From the NCBI GenBank assembly GCA_014529385.2, contig CM043965.1, positions 67,763,690-67,827,689 of the forward strand: DNA of 64,000 nt, in the 5' to 3' direction. Below are positions 29,727-39,180 of the stretch, one piece after another. Within the stretch, counting starts at the first letter, position 1; every line of letters begins with the position of its first letter. Below the pieces are notes generated by a model. That model saw only the letters and a program-made list of their open reading frames with translations. It was not told the origin of the DNA and ran no database searches. This DNA comes from Adiantum capillus-veneris. Lineage: Eukaryota > Streptophyta > Polypodiopsida > Polypodiales > Pteridaceae. The translations under genes were made by a program, and so were the position numbers.

Positions 29727-30278
29727 TCAGTTCACATCTTTGTAGCTATGGTCTCTCAGGTTCACACGTGTAGTGGTTTCCATATTTCTCAGGTATATGT
29801 GATCGTAGCTCCAATCCTGGACCATTTTCAACTGTCTCATGAATGGTCTTCCCAGTATGATATCATAGTTATTCTCCTTACCAAAATCGACAATAGCAAA
29901 ATTATGTTCGTATTCAATGCCGCAAGAAGTTACTACGACTTTCTCTAATAACCCCATAGGTTTCTCCATGTGTCCATCTGCTAATTGGAGTTTCAACCTA
30001 GTCTTCCTTATTGCTGGTTTCCCCCATTTTTTCCAGATTTCTTTTGTAGCAATGGCTACCCCAGCTCCGCTGTCTAGTATTGCCATCGTGTTCACTCCTT
30101 GGAATTCAACTGGTAAGGTTGTACTCCCCTCTTCACCTTCGCAATACTCTCTGACCTTGTTTAAGGGTACAGGCTTAGCTTTCTTTTGTGGTTTGCTCAG
30201 CTCTTGTATACCCTCTTGCAGTCTCGATGTTGGGTCTTTTATCCCAAATTTCTCCAAGCATTTCCTACAGTGGTCCAC
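29727..30278 (-). CDS. pol: E first retropepsin-like protease
   Basis: 183 residues. TMAILDSGAGVAIATKEIWK (DSG at 69-71) and YDIILGRPFMRQLKMVQDWS. Normal position between gag and RT. The start overlaps the previous frame by 40 bases in a different phase. The motif VDHCRKCLEKFGI at its start suggests the two frames were once one. Confidence 0.83.
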   Translation of the reverse strand: MDHCRKCLEKFGIKDPTSRLQEGIQELSKPQKKAKPVPLNKVREYCEGEEGSTTLPVEFQGVNTMAILDSGAGVAIATKEIWKKWGKPAIRKTRLKLQLADGHMEKPMGLLEKVVVTSCGIEYEHNFAIVDFGKENNYDIILGRPFMRQLKMVQDWSYDHIYLRNMETTTRVNLRDHSYKDVN

Positions 30279-30865
30279 ATATGTGGTCTTAGCCTCAAAA
30301 GCTCAGCTAGAGTGATAGTGCATGTCACTGGTGTTGACAAGATCTCTATCAATCCTTGCGAGTCCATGACTTTTTCTGATGAGATTCTTCGTGAGGGAAG
30401 TGCTCTAATCTTGGATTTTGCTTCATACTCTCCTAAGTATGAAGGTAAGGTATTCAGTGAATGAGGTTTTCTCTCCATTGTTCTAACAGAGCCCCCATCT
30501 CCCCAGTAAGATTGCAGATCCAAGTCCACTTGAGATCCTGCCTCAAATTCCACTATGGGAGGATTCCTGATGTCCTTTTCCCAATTTGTTTGATTAGCTT
30601 GGCAACTTAGCTCGTTTGCAAAGTTTGCCTCTCTCACTTGTTTCCAAAATTCATTGTAATCCTCATCTCTTCCGTAAATCCTCTGTATGACTGGATGAAA
30701 ACTCTCTATCTCCTGATCGGTTGTGTTCAATACTATGCGGTCATCCTTGTGTGTATCTTCAGGCTTTTGTGCACTGGGAGTCTTTTCAACAACCTGTGAA
30801 ATGATAGTCTCTTGCTGAATTGGGTTTTCCATTTCACAATTCATTGTTTCTCTTGGTGGAGTCAT
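30239..30865 (-). CDS. E pre-protease segment
   Basis: 208 open codons from ATG 30865 (MTPPRETMNCEMENPIQQET), ending in the shifted overlap with the protease. Contains HPVIQRIYGRDEDYNEFWKQ and PSYLGEYEAKSKIRALPSRR. No catalytic motif. A reading-frame change of one base at about 30270 joins it to the protease. Confidence 0.5.
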   Translation of the reverse strand: MTPPRETMNCEMENPIQQETIISQVVEKTPSAQKPEDTHKDDRIVLNTTDQEIESFHPVIQRIYGRDEDYNEFWKQVREANFANELSCQANQTNWEKDIRNPPIVEFEAGSQVDLDLQSYWGDGGSVRTMERKPHSLNTLPSYLGEYEAKSKIRALPSRRISSEKVMDSQGLIEILSTPVTCTITLAELLRLRPHMWTTVGNAWRNLG

Positions 30866-31910
30866 AAGAAATTGAAAATTTTCTTTTTATTAAATATAGG
30901 AATGTCTTCATTAGGCTTTGTTTGAATTTTTTTGGTGATGTATGAAAGAACTTGTGCAAAACTAATAAAGGAACACTGTTTATACATGTAAAACAATGTG
31001 GTGATTAAAAGACAAGAGGAACGGGTAAGTGTGGTATGGAAAGTGGGAGACAAGTATCCAAACAAATCTGTGTCTACAAATGGGTGGATCCCTTTAGTTG
31101 AGTACTTTTCACAAAACTATTTGTTAGTTAAGCATAAGTCTCATATCACATTTATGATTTATGAATGGCAACAGTGCCTCTTAAATGTGGGGGAAAAAGC
31201 GTTGTTTATAGATCTTAAGTATGTCAATGAGATTTTATCTTTATGATATAGAAATTAGCTTCCATTAGAATCTTTTGATTTATCGACGTGGCTTATGGTG
31301 CATGGCCCTTACAACCATGATCGTGATGGATAGAGGTCTTCTTCTCTTCTGTTGCTCGTATCCTTGCTTTGTGGAAGTAGAGCATGGTGTCTGAATGGAA
31401 CTTGAGAATAAAGGAAAGCTAACTATCAAGTCACCCTAATCTTCCAGGGTTGGGGACCTCACAATTGGAGTTCAAGGAGTGTGCTATGGTAGGGCTCTCT
31501 CCTTGGTGGAAAACCTAAGCCCGTTTATGTTACCCTTTGCTATGGATCGTATACGGTTACAAGGTGGTGTCCTTTATTATCAGCTAATGTATTTGGCCTT
31601 TTGTGACTAGGTTGTTGTTGTTTGATGCCATGGCTCAAAGGGACCATGGCTCTAATTGCAACAAGTTTGGCTTCTTAATTTATATCTTCCCTCACATTGT
31701 GAGTTTGAAAAAAAAACAAAGATCAAATAGCTCACCAATCCACCCCGTGACACTAACTTCTTGATGAGTTTGCAACATACACTCGCTCAAGCTTTGACGG
31801 CTACCTTCTAATAATAAGGTAATAGTTCAAACATTAAATAAAACCAAAATTTTAGAAATAACACTTATGAAGTAGGGTTCTAATAAGGCTTGTGCAGTCT
31901 CGATCATTCT
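30866..31910. other. E 1.0-kb gap between gag and protease, no gene seen
   Basis: AT-rich, with stops in all minus frames. A weak plus-strand 82-codon frame at 30998-31246 has no recognisable feature. Possibilities are an untranslated spacer, an intron or an old small insertion. I could not identify convincing splice sites or terminal repeats. Confidence 0.45.
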
Positions 31911-32933
31911 CTAGCACATTTCAAGTCTCTGCTTTTCCAATTCCGCGTTTGGGTATGTCATCCACCTTTGTTCTTGTGTTTGGTTGTTCTTTAACCTAGC
32001 TTCGTAAGCTCTCATCAGTGCGTCCAATGGTTCGTGTACTTTGTCGACTAGCACTGATCCCCCTGAGCTTAAGCTCGTTGTTTCTTTGATACTCTTTTGT
32101 TTCTTTCTTTCCGGGCTCATCTCTCGTTTCCCGTTTTGACTCTCAAGTTTTTCTAATCTATCTTTAGTTCGCTTTAGTTCCTCAGCTAGAATAGCGTCTT
32201 CACGTTCTTTTCTCAACTTTATGCGTGCTTTTCTAGCTTTCCATGTGTTTCTCTGACTCCGCGGTCCTTGACTAACCACTTCAGTCGCTAACTTTCCATT
32301 CTCAGGTTCTCTAGTGGTTTTCTTAGCTTGAGCTCTAGTAACAACTTGCGTTGGTATCAGAGTTTCATTTTCGAACCCACTGCTGGTAGAAATAGTTTCT
32401 AGCATATTCAATGTCGTCTTTTGCACTTTGTTTGGATTCTTTGAACAATCCTCAATGAAGTGAGTAACCCCACACTCAGTGCAATAAGCGTTAATTCTAA
32501 TGATTTCCGTATGTGGACAAACATTCATCAGATGGTCACCTCCACACTTGTAACAGGGTCCTAGTGCTGGTCTTGGTCCCACTTGATTCGTCCTTTGTGG
32601 ATAGGATGGTCTTTGTCCTGTTAACCCTCCATGAGCTATGAACATCAATGTTCTTGCGTCCAAATTGTATCTCTCTTCATCAGAAGCACTTGTAACTGTT
32701 GGTGTTCCAACATTCCCAATCATGCCCCATGGTTCTGGTTGTTTGGGTTCTTCTGGTGGGTAATACACAGTTGGAGACATGTGTGCACCAGATTCTTCAT
32801 AATAGGCTTCAACAGGCACTAAGGCTTGTTCTTCCTGATTCTCTAAGGTTGGTGCATATCTAATGCCCACTGGTCTTGCTCCTGGTAAAGGTGGTTGTTG
32901 TCCCAATACCGGTTGCGGTCTTTCTATCCCCAT
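31911..32933 (-). CDS. gag: E nucleocapsid region with two Cys-His knuckles
   Basis: In the same frame as Gag, separated by TAG at 32979-32981. Pro-rich start (ERPQPVLGQQPPLPGARPVG), then CYKCGGDHLMNVC and CTECGVTHFIEDC, two CX2CX4HX3-4C-type knuckles, then a basic region. Ends at TAG 31911-31913. RNA packaging is the expected role. Confidence 0.75.
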   Translation of the reverse strand: MGIERPQPVLGQQPPLPGARPVGIRYAPTLENQEEQALVPVEAYYEESGAHMSPTVYYPPEEPKQPEPWGMIGNVGTPTVTSASDEERYNLDARTLMFIAHGGLTGQRPSYPQRTNQVGPRPALGPCYKCGGDHLMNVCPHTEIIRINAYCTECGVTHFIEDCSKNPNKVQKTTLNMLETISTSSGFENETLIPTQVVTRAQAKKTTREPENGKLATEVVSQGPRSQRNTWKARKARIKLRKEREDAILAEELKRTKDRLEKLESQNGKREMSPERKKQKSIKETTSLSSGGSVLVDKVHEPLDALMRAYEARLKNNQTQEQRWMTYPNAELEKQRLEMC

Positions 32934-32978
32934 AGGTCCTGGTACATTTCCCGTTGGGTATCGAGGTACTGGATGTAC

Positions 32979-34943
32979 CTAAGGTGGTGCTAATTGAGCA
33001 GGAGGTGCATACTGACGCTCCCTTACATACCCTTTGTTGTAATAGCACTCGTCTGTTGGATGGTTTGTCCATTTTTGTTCAATAGCACACCATTTCAGTG
33101 GTTTTGGCAATGGTTTTTGGTATGGTGCCATCCTTTTTAGAGCATCTTTTATCATTTGCTCTACATTTGGCATGGTTGTTGTTTGAACATTCTTTTTAGT
33201 GGTAGTCTCGCTCGCTACGGAGGAAGAGCTACTGGATGCAAAATCTGTATCCGCTGACACCTCTCCATAAACCGTACAGTTATCCACTAAGTACAATGCT
33301 TCTCTCGTTACTTGCTCGAAACTTGTACAAGCTTTCAAGTGCAAGTCCTTCTTGAGAGTGTCGTTTCTCAATCCTTCAATAAAGAGAACAGATAGTCTGT
33401 CATCTTGTGGTCGTTCACGTACTGGACATCTCTCAATGTATTGTTTGAAGCGAAGTGAAGCTTCCTTCACTTTTTCGTGTTCTCTCTGTTTAAAAGCATA
33501 TCTTTGTGAGACCGTATTGTGCTTAATCCCTCGTTTTGAGAATTCCTCAGCAAACTCTCTTAGCACATGGTAAATGTCATGGAATCCCCCTCTGTTCAGT
33601 GGTTGAAACCATGTCAATGTCGTACCTTCTAGAGTAAGACCAAGTACCTCGTATTGTGTATGGAAATTTGTTATCTGCTCAGCTCTTAAGACTTGCTTAA
33701 AGAGTGACATATGTGCATACGAATCTCCTGAACCACCATACTTCTTTGGCATACACTTGGCTACTTGAGATGGTCTCATACGTCTATGGTATGCTACCAA
33801 TCTCATTGCTCCTATGTCCCAGCTAAAGCTTTCTCTAGCATCATGGACTTCATGGGTTACCCTTGTCGGTTTCCCTGCCCTGAGTCTACTACTAGGAGGT
33901 AAATGTGATGGTTCCGCTTCGAACCTTGGACCTGGAGTGGTATATGTGGGGATTGGAACTGCACTACCTCGATTCGTATCCATTGACTCTCTAGAATGTA
34001 ATGATCCCATTGGTCCAGGCTTCGAGTATTGAGGTTGACTGAAAGAGTCAGCAGCCTGAATTCTTTGTCCTCCTGTTGTCATTGGGTTTTGCACTCCATT
34101 TGTTGGTGCTGGTCTTTGTGAGCTAGAAGTAACATAATACTGATGTAGTGGTCCCCCAAAGTATGTATATCCTTCTAATTCTTTCTTGCCCATTGTTGAG
34201 TATTGCCTCCCATACTTGTCGTAATCGGCAATTTTCACTTCCGATCCCTCTGTGTAGGTAAAGACATAAAGTCTTTTTTGGCCTGTCAACTCTCCAGTGT
34301 AGGGTTCTTCACATCTATGATAGAGATCTTGGTCCCCATTATTATATTTGTATAGCCCCACATAGATGTTATCAGTGTTGATCCTTGTAGTTTCATTCTC
34401 TCTTCTTAACCTCACATTAGGGAAGTTCATTATTGGTGCTTTCTCCTCAAGTTCTTCATCTACTTTGGCTTTGGTGCCCATCAATCCCCACTTGTCCACA
34501 ATGTTAGGGTTTAGGACTACCAAATACATGGTACCCTCGTCATCTAGATATCTATCTCCGCTATAGCTCACAGGCACTAAGTCCTTGAACTCACTAGGTC
34601 TATCTTCTATCTTTACACAATAGCGGTCCATTCCATCTTTGTAGATCTTGGCACCTTGCTCATTGTCGTACTGGTATTTTATGAACAATAGCTTCATTGT
34701 GGCGGAAGGGTTTGATGGTCCTGCTGCCATATTTTCTCTGTTGTTCAGGTTCAAGTGTTCCAAGTGTTCGGTGAAAATCTCGTAAGATCTCTCCGAAGAA
34801 GTATCAGAAACACTTCCTTCAAAGATCAGCTCTAATGGTTGCACCCAACTTTGGTTTACACTTCCCTCGGTTGATATGACACTTGCTTGTTCCCCTTGTT
34901 TTGGTTGGTTATTCTGGAGATTCCTGCCCGATCTTAAATTCAT
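32979..34943 (-). CDS. gag: E Gag (capsid precursor)
   Basis: 654 residues from ATG 34943 (MNLRSGRNLQNNQPKQGE). The capsid motif region lies at about 400-560: YGGSGDSYAHMSLFKQVLRA, LTWFQPLNRGGFHDIYHVLR, EFAEEFSKRGIKHNTVSQRY, ASLRFKQYIERCPVRERPQD, LFIEGLRNDTLKKDLHLKAC. This is a retrotrans_gag pattern. Ends LAPP then TAG; the frame continues into the knuckles. ATG lies about 180 bp from a palindrome centre. Confidence 0.83.
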   Translation of the reverse strand: MNLRSGRNLQNNQPKQGEQASVISTEGSVNQSWVQPLELIFEGSVSDTSSERSYEIFTEHLEHLNLNNRENMAAGPSNPSATMKLLFIKYQYDNEQGAKIYKDGMDRYCVKIEDRPSEFKDLVPVSYSGDRYLDDEGTMYLVVLNPNIVDKWGLMGTKAKVDEELEEKAPIMNFPNVRLRRENETTRINTDNIYVGLYKYNNGDQDLYHRCEEPYTGELTGQKRLYVFTYTEGSEVKIADYDKYGRQYSTMGKKELEGYTYFGGPLHQYYVTSSSQRPAPTNGVQNPMTTGGQRIQAADSFSQPQYSKPGPMGSLHSRESMDTNRGSAVPIPTYTTPGPRFEAEPSHLPPSSRLRAGKPTRVTHEVHDARESFSWDIGAMRLVAYHRRMRPSQVAKCMPKKYGGSGDSYAHMSLFKQVLRAEQITNFHTQYEVLGLTLEGTTLTWFQPLNRGGFHDIYHVLREFAEEFSKRGIKHNTVSQRYAFKQREHEKVKEASLRFKQYIERCPVRERPQDDRLSVLFIEGLRNDTLKKDLHLKACTSFEQVTREALYLVDNCTVYGEVSADTDFASSSSSSVASETTTKKNVQTTTMPNVEQMIKDALKRMAPYQKPLPKPLKWCAIEQKWTNHPTDECYYNKGYVRERQYAPPAQLAPP

Positions 34944-35106
34944 CAATTCCCCTAAAGGACTTTAACTTTTCCGTCTCGGCAATTTGTTTTCCCAAGTTTT
35001 TGTGGTCAGAATTGATCCAAACTGATTGATACTTGGTCAATTGTTTAATCTTGTCAATTGGACAACTTCTGTTTCATCAAGTGAGAATTTTGTTGCAGTT
35101 ATGCTG

Positions 35107-35138
35107 AAAAAGACATTATACGCGTATGATGTCTTTTT
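35107..35138. repeat. E palindrome 1 of gag leader
   Basis: 32 bases, core TACGCGTA, arms AGACATTA and TGATGTCT with one mismatch, extended by A and T runs. Confidence 0.92.
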
Positions 35139-35390
35139 TCACAGATTTGGACTATTTTGGTTATGCTCACTTTCAGTAGCCCCCTTATGCTCTGTCCACT
35201 CACAAAATTCAGTTTGAACTCTGTTTGAGCAAGTTATGGCTAATTTAGGCTTTTCTTGGCAATTTTCCGCTTTTGACTTGTTTTGGGTCAATTGTGATCT
35301 AAATGGGATGAAACTTGAAATATAACCTCTAGACAGCTATTACAATGGATCTGTGTTGGCAAAGTATCAAAATATGTCCAAAATTAGGTC

Positions 35391-35418
35391 AAAGACATCA
35401 TACGCGTATGATGTCTTT
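35391..35418. repeat. E palindrome 2 of gag leader
   Basis: Perfect over 28 bases: AAAGA, then CATCATACGCGTATGATG, then TCTTT. Confidence 0.95.
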
Positions 35419-35514
35419 TTCATCAATTTGGGTCAAGACTTGATATTTTTGCTTTCTACAGTGTTTGTAACAATCTTGTCAGGTCAGATATCAAAAATAA
35501 GCAGTGGATGTGCT

Positions 35515-35544
35515 AAAAGACATTATACGCGTATGATGTCTTTT
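35515..35544. repeat. E palindrome 3 of gag leader
   Basis: 30 bases with the same single mismatch (ATTAT against ATGAT) as copy 1. Confidence 0.93.
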
Positions 35545-35802
35545 GTCCCAGATTTTGACTATTCTTGGTTTTAAGCCTTTTCCAATGTTTATAATTAAGT
35601 TTCAAGTGTTTTTGTCAGGTTTGAATGTAAAAACAAGATCTGAATCCAAAATTTCCTATTCTTTGCGTTTCTTGGACTCCGACTTGTCTTTTTGGGTTTC
35701 TTTGAGTGTTAATGCTCTTGTTTTAAGTTGAAATTAGGGTATAACCCCCCTTTTGAACACTCTGGTAAAGTCAAAATTTCCGTTTTGGTCTCTGTTTGGT
35801 TA

Positions 35803-35832
35803 TTTAGACATCATACGCGTATGATGTCTAAA
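35803..35832. repeat. E palindrome 4 of gag leader
   Basis: Perfect over 30 bases: TTTAGA, core CATCATACGCGTATGATG, then TCTAAA. Confidence 0.95.
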
Positions 35833-36347
35833 GTTGCAGATTTCCAGTTTTTTGGCACAGAATCCTTCTTAAAGCTTTCTCAAGTGCTCAGCAACTCCCA
35901 GATACACAGAAGATTTCTCTGACTTTTGTTTATTGCAAGTTTCACTACTAACTCAACGGTTTAGTGATCTAACATGCAATCAACCATATCAAGCAAATAC
36001 TCCAATGATTACTAGCTCTAGATGAGGATCAAATGAAGTCCTACCTAAGCTATTCCTAATCATAAAATGGGTTTGGTAATTGTGCTTTTAAAGAGATCCA
36101 CTGCCACTCACGGACTAGCAAATTCTTCTTCTATCAACAACTACTCAACACCAACAAAACAACAAACAAATCCAAGCTAAACTAAAAATACTGTCAATAC
36201 GGAAGACCCAGGAATACCCCACTTCCTAGTATCTCTCGAGATCTTCGGAGTCCACCACTCCTAGATCTTTTCTAACTAAAGTATACAAAGTAGTTTATAC
36301 GACTCACCTCGTAGGATTAGTCTAAGGTCACCTACTTAGGGCTCTCG

Positions 36348-36365
36348 TCCCCGGCAGCGGCACCA
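36348..36365 (-). other. E primer-binding site
   Basis: Minus strand TGGTGCCGCTGCCGGGGA, two bases from the LTR. Close to the tRNA-Asp-type site of Athila elements (TGGCGCCGTTGCCGGGGA), with two differences. Confidence 0.78.
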
Positions 36366-36367
36366 AA

Positions 36368-36991
36368 TGTTAAGGCGGTTACGCCGCTAGCGGAAGCTAA
36401 ATAGCGAGAACTCAACCAACAACAGAATTTGTCAGACGAGGACAGAGCTTGACCTGCAGGCGCATGGAAACAACTAGGTGGGTGTCAAATCACCTACTCG
36501 ACCTTCTAATGACAATCACTACTAAGGAAATCAAATCTAAGTTCTAAAGTACGCAAGTGACTGAAATCCGTACTACGAACGAATGCTATACGAAACAGGA
36601 TCTAGAATCATTGAATTGATCTCAAACTCAAGGGGAAGTCTATACACTAGGTAAGAACAACACCCTAAAGACTTGAACTGCAAACTCAACCTATAACCAC
36701 TCCGTGCGGTAAACGCGTATGAAGACATGCCGAAATATACATGTGACCGAAACTTGACCCCGATGGTACTAATGTGTAGCTCTACTCGTTGTGGTTCTAT
36801 AGATATGCTGCACGCTCAATTCTGACACACGAGTTGGAAGAAAACTCACACCGAAGCTCGTAGGAACTTACCACACATAGAAGCCGATAGCGCACACTCT
36901 TGGTATCTGTGCGTAGCTCTCGCCATTGCTAACACAATGGCGGTGTCACTTCTCCAATGGCGGCTCCGTAGCTCGCGTAGCAAGTAGATAA

Positions 36992-37036
<45 letters not shown>

Positions 37037-37319
37037 ACACAGTCACGGCGCTCCAAAAACTCACTTTGATTAATGATCCGCCTTAGGTTACAAAAACTTT
37101 GGCTTATATACCTCAGCCTCAGAGGTGAGAACATCTCTAACTAATTACATCAGCAAGTGAAATTACTTCGGGATTACAAGCTGGAAACTCAATTGAGTCC
37201 CGTTACTTAATGAATGGCTCAAATCAAAATTAATGTCGGAAAGACATTTATTACAATCAATGGTTACAAAATGATGAGTGTGAGCAAAAATGTGGGTCTG
37301 ATCCTCTGCTGGCTCAACA
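36368..37319 (-). repeat. E 5' LTR
   Basis: 952-bp partner of 10266-11205; TATA candidate 37104-37110; longer (CT)n at 36994-37034; ACGCGTATGA at 36713-36722. Few substitutions by eye. Confidence 0.92.
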
Positions 37320-37617
37320 CACACACAAGGAGATGAAGAAGAAGAAGATGGAGATGGAGCAAGAGCACTCTTTAATTGCACAATGAGAGAATGAGTGAAT
37401 TTTAGGTTTAGTTGACTTTTTTATGAGCTCGCCCTATTCACACTTGGGCACCCATGCTTAGCCAACTAATCCCTTGAATGTTCCAGTTAGAGTGCACCTA
37501 TCATCGGCGATCACTCTTACCCTTTTCCTGTTGGATCGACAAGCTCGGTATCTAACTCTACTAAATAAATAATACAACGTCCGTCATAGGTGATAGGAAT
37601 GTGCGTGAGGGTTAACA
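37320..37617 (-). repeat. A' 5' LTR, outer part
   Basis: Outer half of the same LTR. On the minus strand it starts TGTTAACCCTCACGC at 37617, like A's LTR at 60201. Both halves together are about 575 bp against 597 bp in A. Confidence 0.85.
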
Positions 37618-38481
37618 GTATTGCAGTGAAGCATTCGCTACGTCGAGCTACACTTCGATCTTCTGTACTGAGGAGTTGTGGTTAGGAGTTCATTGGTTAC
37701 CTCTGTCAGCTGTTGGTCTTTAGTCTTATAGGCATCTGATAACTTGTTGGAAAGTTCACCCAGCTTCTCCATTTCTTTTTGTTGCTTCTTCTTGGCTAGC
37801 TGGTGTTGTCCCGCTTTAGCTCTCAACTCTTGGATTTGTCTCTGCAGATTTGAAATGACATTCATCCTGTCATCTAATTCTCCTTGTAGAGCATCGATGA
37901 CCATTTGAAGCTCTCTAGCCTTAGCACTACGGCTAAGTGCTGCTGTTGACATTTTCTCGGTCATCCCCTGCATCTGCTTGGCATATTCATTCACCTGTAT
38001 GATGAATTCATTGTTTGTCTGCCAATCTTTAGGCTCTATAGGCTGTCTGGATGTTTCATCCGTTTCAACTTGTATCTCCTTGGGTGGTTTTGTGGTAGCT
38101 GCTTGTGGTCGCGGCGGGGGTTCTACCTTTCCTTGAGGCATCATGGTTGCCTCGGCTGCTTCTGCTTCTTGAGGCTTTGTGGATGCCTCTGCTGTTTCTT
38201 GTTGGGTGGTTGTAGAAGGGGTGGCCTCTATTTCTGCTACCTTGGGTTGCTCAAAACTTGCTGCCTCCTATAGTTCAAGATCCTTTTCTTTGGATTCCTC
38301 GCCCTCAGTGGGTCTAACTATTGGTGAAGGTGGAGGGCTTGGCATCGGGTGGTCTGGCTCTTCTATAGCGGGTGAGGTAGGCTTCGGAGACATTTCCTTC
38401 TAATAGTGTTGTGTCTCGCTTTGTGCAGTAGCCTTCGCTTGTGTTTGTTGCTCTGCTGCTTCTTCTCTTACTCTCCTCTCA
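37618..38481 (-). pseudogene. G 3' ORF, C-terminal coiled-coil fragment between A' and A
   Basis: Minus-strand frame with a Pro/Glu/Thr-rich part (EAAEQQTQAKATAQSETQHY, PSPPPSPIVRPTEGEE) then a coiled coil (NVISNLQRQIQELRAKAGQH, KLGELSNKLSDAYKTKDQQL). TAG at 38400-38402 and 38268-38270 interrupt an otherwise open frame. Composition and position match the coiled-coil half of the E 3' ORF. I join it to 60798-61959 as one gene split by A, and the A' LTR cuts its far end. The joining is inference, since no target duplication survives. Confidence 0.6.
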
Positions 38482-39180
38482 GAAAAACAAATTACCCTAC
38501 TCTTAGGAGACTGTTCTTGAAAGAATATATACAAGAGGGAGTGCTTTGGGGTGTAGCCTCTCGACTCCAGAAAGCCCAACGAGAGGAAGGAGAGTCGGTG
38601 AGAGACTTTATTAGTTGCTTGAAGCATTTGAATTCTCGTTGTAGTCCAAATGAGCGCTTCAATAATAATCGATTGCTTGATAGATTCATTAGGGGATTAC
38701 GACATAAGGATATTTACAATGGCCTAGTCATTAGAGGTATCACCACTTGGGAAGCAATCACCACCGATGCGATCCAATTGCAGGATAATTTAATGATTCA
38801 AGGAGAAAGAGTGTCTGTTGAGCCTAAATCTATTAGCTTGCAAGCATTGGGGCATCAACCAATGACCCTAAAGCCTATTGCTAAGGAGCCAAAGATATCT
38901 GAGATGACTTTAGCAGATCTCACCAAGGCCATTCAAGAGAGTCTTAGAGACAATCGTGCTCCGCAAAACAATCATATGTATCCAAGAAGGGAGCAACAAT
39001 GGTGCTCAGCATGCTATGGACCGCATAGTACCAATGAATGCCCTACTTTTAGAGTAAAATTCAATGGAAACTGCAATGCCTGTGGGAGGTATGGTCATCA
39101 TGCTAAGGATTGCATAGTATTTGAGCGCGCAATGGCCGATAGACCAACCTTAGCATGGACAGACACACCTCGAGTGCCTG
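38482..39180 (+). pseudogene. gag: A Gag capsid C-half and first knuckles, cut by B
   Basis: TLRRLFLKEYIQEGVLWGVA, VRDFISCLKHLNSRCSPNER, LLDRFIRGLRHKDIYNGLVI, then a likely decayed first knuckle (CSACYGPHSTNEC) and CNACGRYGHHAKDC. Frame open to the B insertion at CCTG (39177-39180). Upstream of 38482 the sequence is G, so the N-terminal Gag is gone. Fewer stops than A' in this stretch (Arg codon where A' has TAG). Confidence 0.78.

Larger units (their letters stand above)
34947..36347 (-). promoter_or_regulatory. E 5' leader with palindrome array
   Basis: 1.4 kb between primer site and gag, without a supported gene. Four palindromes share the core ACGCGTATGATG, with centres 35122.5, 35404.5, 35529.5 and 35817.5 (spacings 282, 125, 288). 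The part at 34947-35560 parallels the block before the 3' ORF. Possible roles: internal promoter or operator sites, RNA packaging or dimer hairpins, or host silencing targets. Confidence 0.6.
10266..37319 (-). mobile_element. Element E: large Athila-like LTR retrotransposon inserted in the A' LTR
   Basis: LTRs 10266-11205 and 36368-37319 begin TGTTAAGGCGG and end CTCAACA. CACAC flanks both sides (10261-10265 and 37320-37324), compatible with a 5-bp duplication but inside a CA repeat. Primer site is at 36348-36365 and a G-rich polypurine tract lies beside 11205, so it reads right to left. Without insert D it is about 17.9 kb. Gene order on the minus strand: gag, protease, RT, RNase H, integrase, second protease, WIPK-repeat ORF, long 3' ORF. 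Two untranslated blocks carry palindrome arrays. The tRNA-Asp-type primer site, single RNase H and 3' gene point to Athila-like affinity (inference). Confidence 0.88.
1..37617 (-). mobile_element. Element A': Athila-like non-autonomous LTR retrotransposon, host of F and E
   Basis: Minus-strand element whose 5' LTR begins at 37617 and whose 3' part runs off the window at base 1. Its own sequence is 1-142, 5047-10265 and 37320-37617; the rest is the inserts F and E (with D inside E). The 5' LTR ends at 9985 and is followed by a tRNA-Asp-type primer site. It encodes a long Gag and a DSGA protease. No RT, RNase H or integrase is visible, and none is visible in sister copy A, so I infer a non-autonomous family. 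Its uninterrupted gag at 6783-6812 is the empty site that proves the B insertion in A. Confidence 0.8.

Noticed and set aside
30998-31246. Plus-strand gene within E
   Set aside because: Short, antisense to the element, no motif or homologue in the window.
34947-35832. CRISPR-like array
   Set aside because: Palindromes are few, spaced about 125-290 bp, and lie in a plant retroelement leader; no array geometry and no cas genes.
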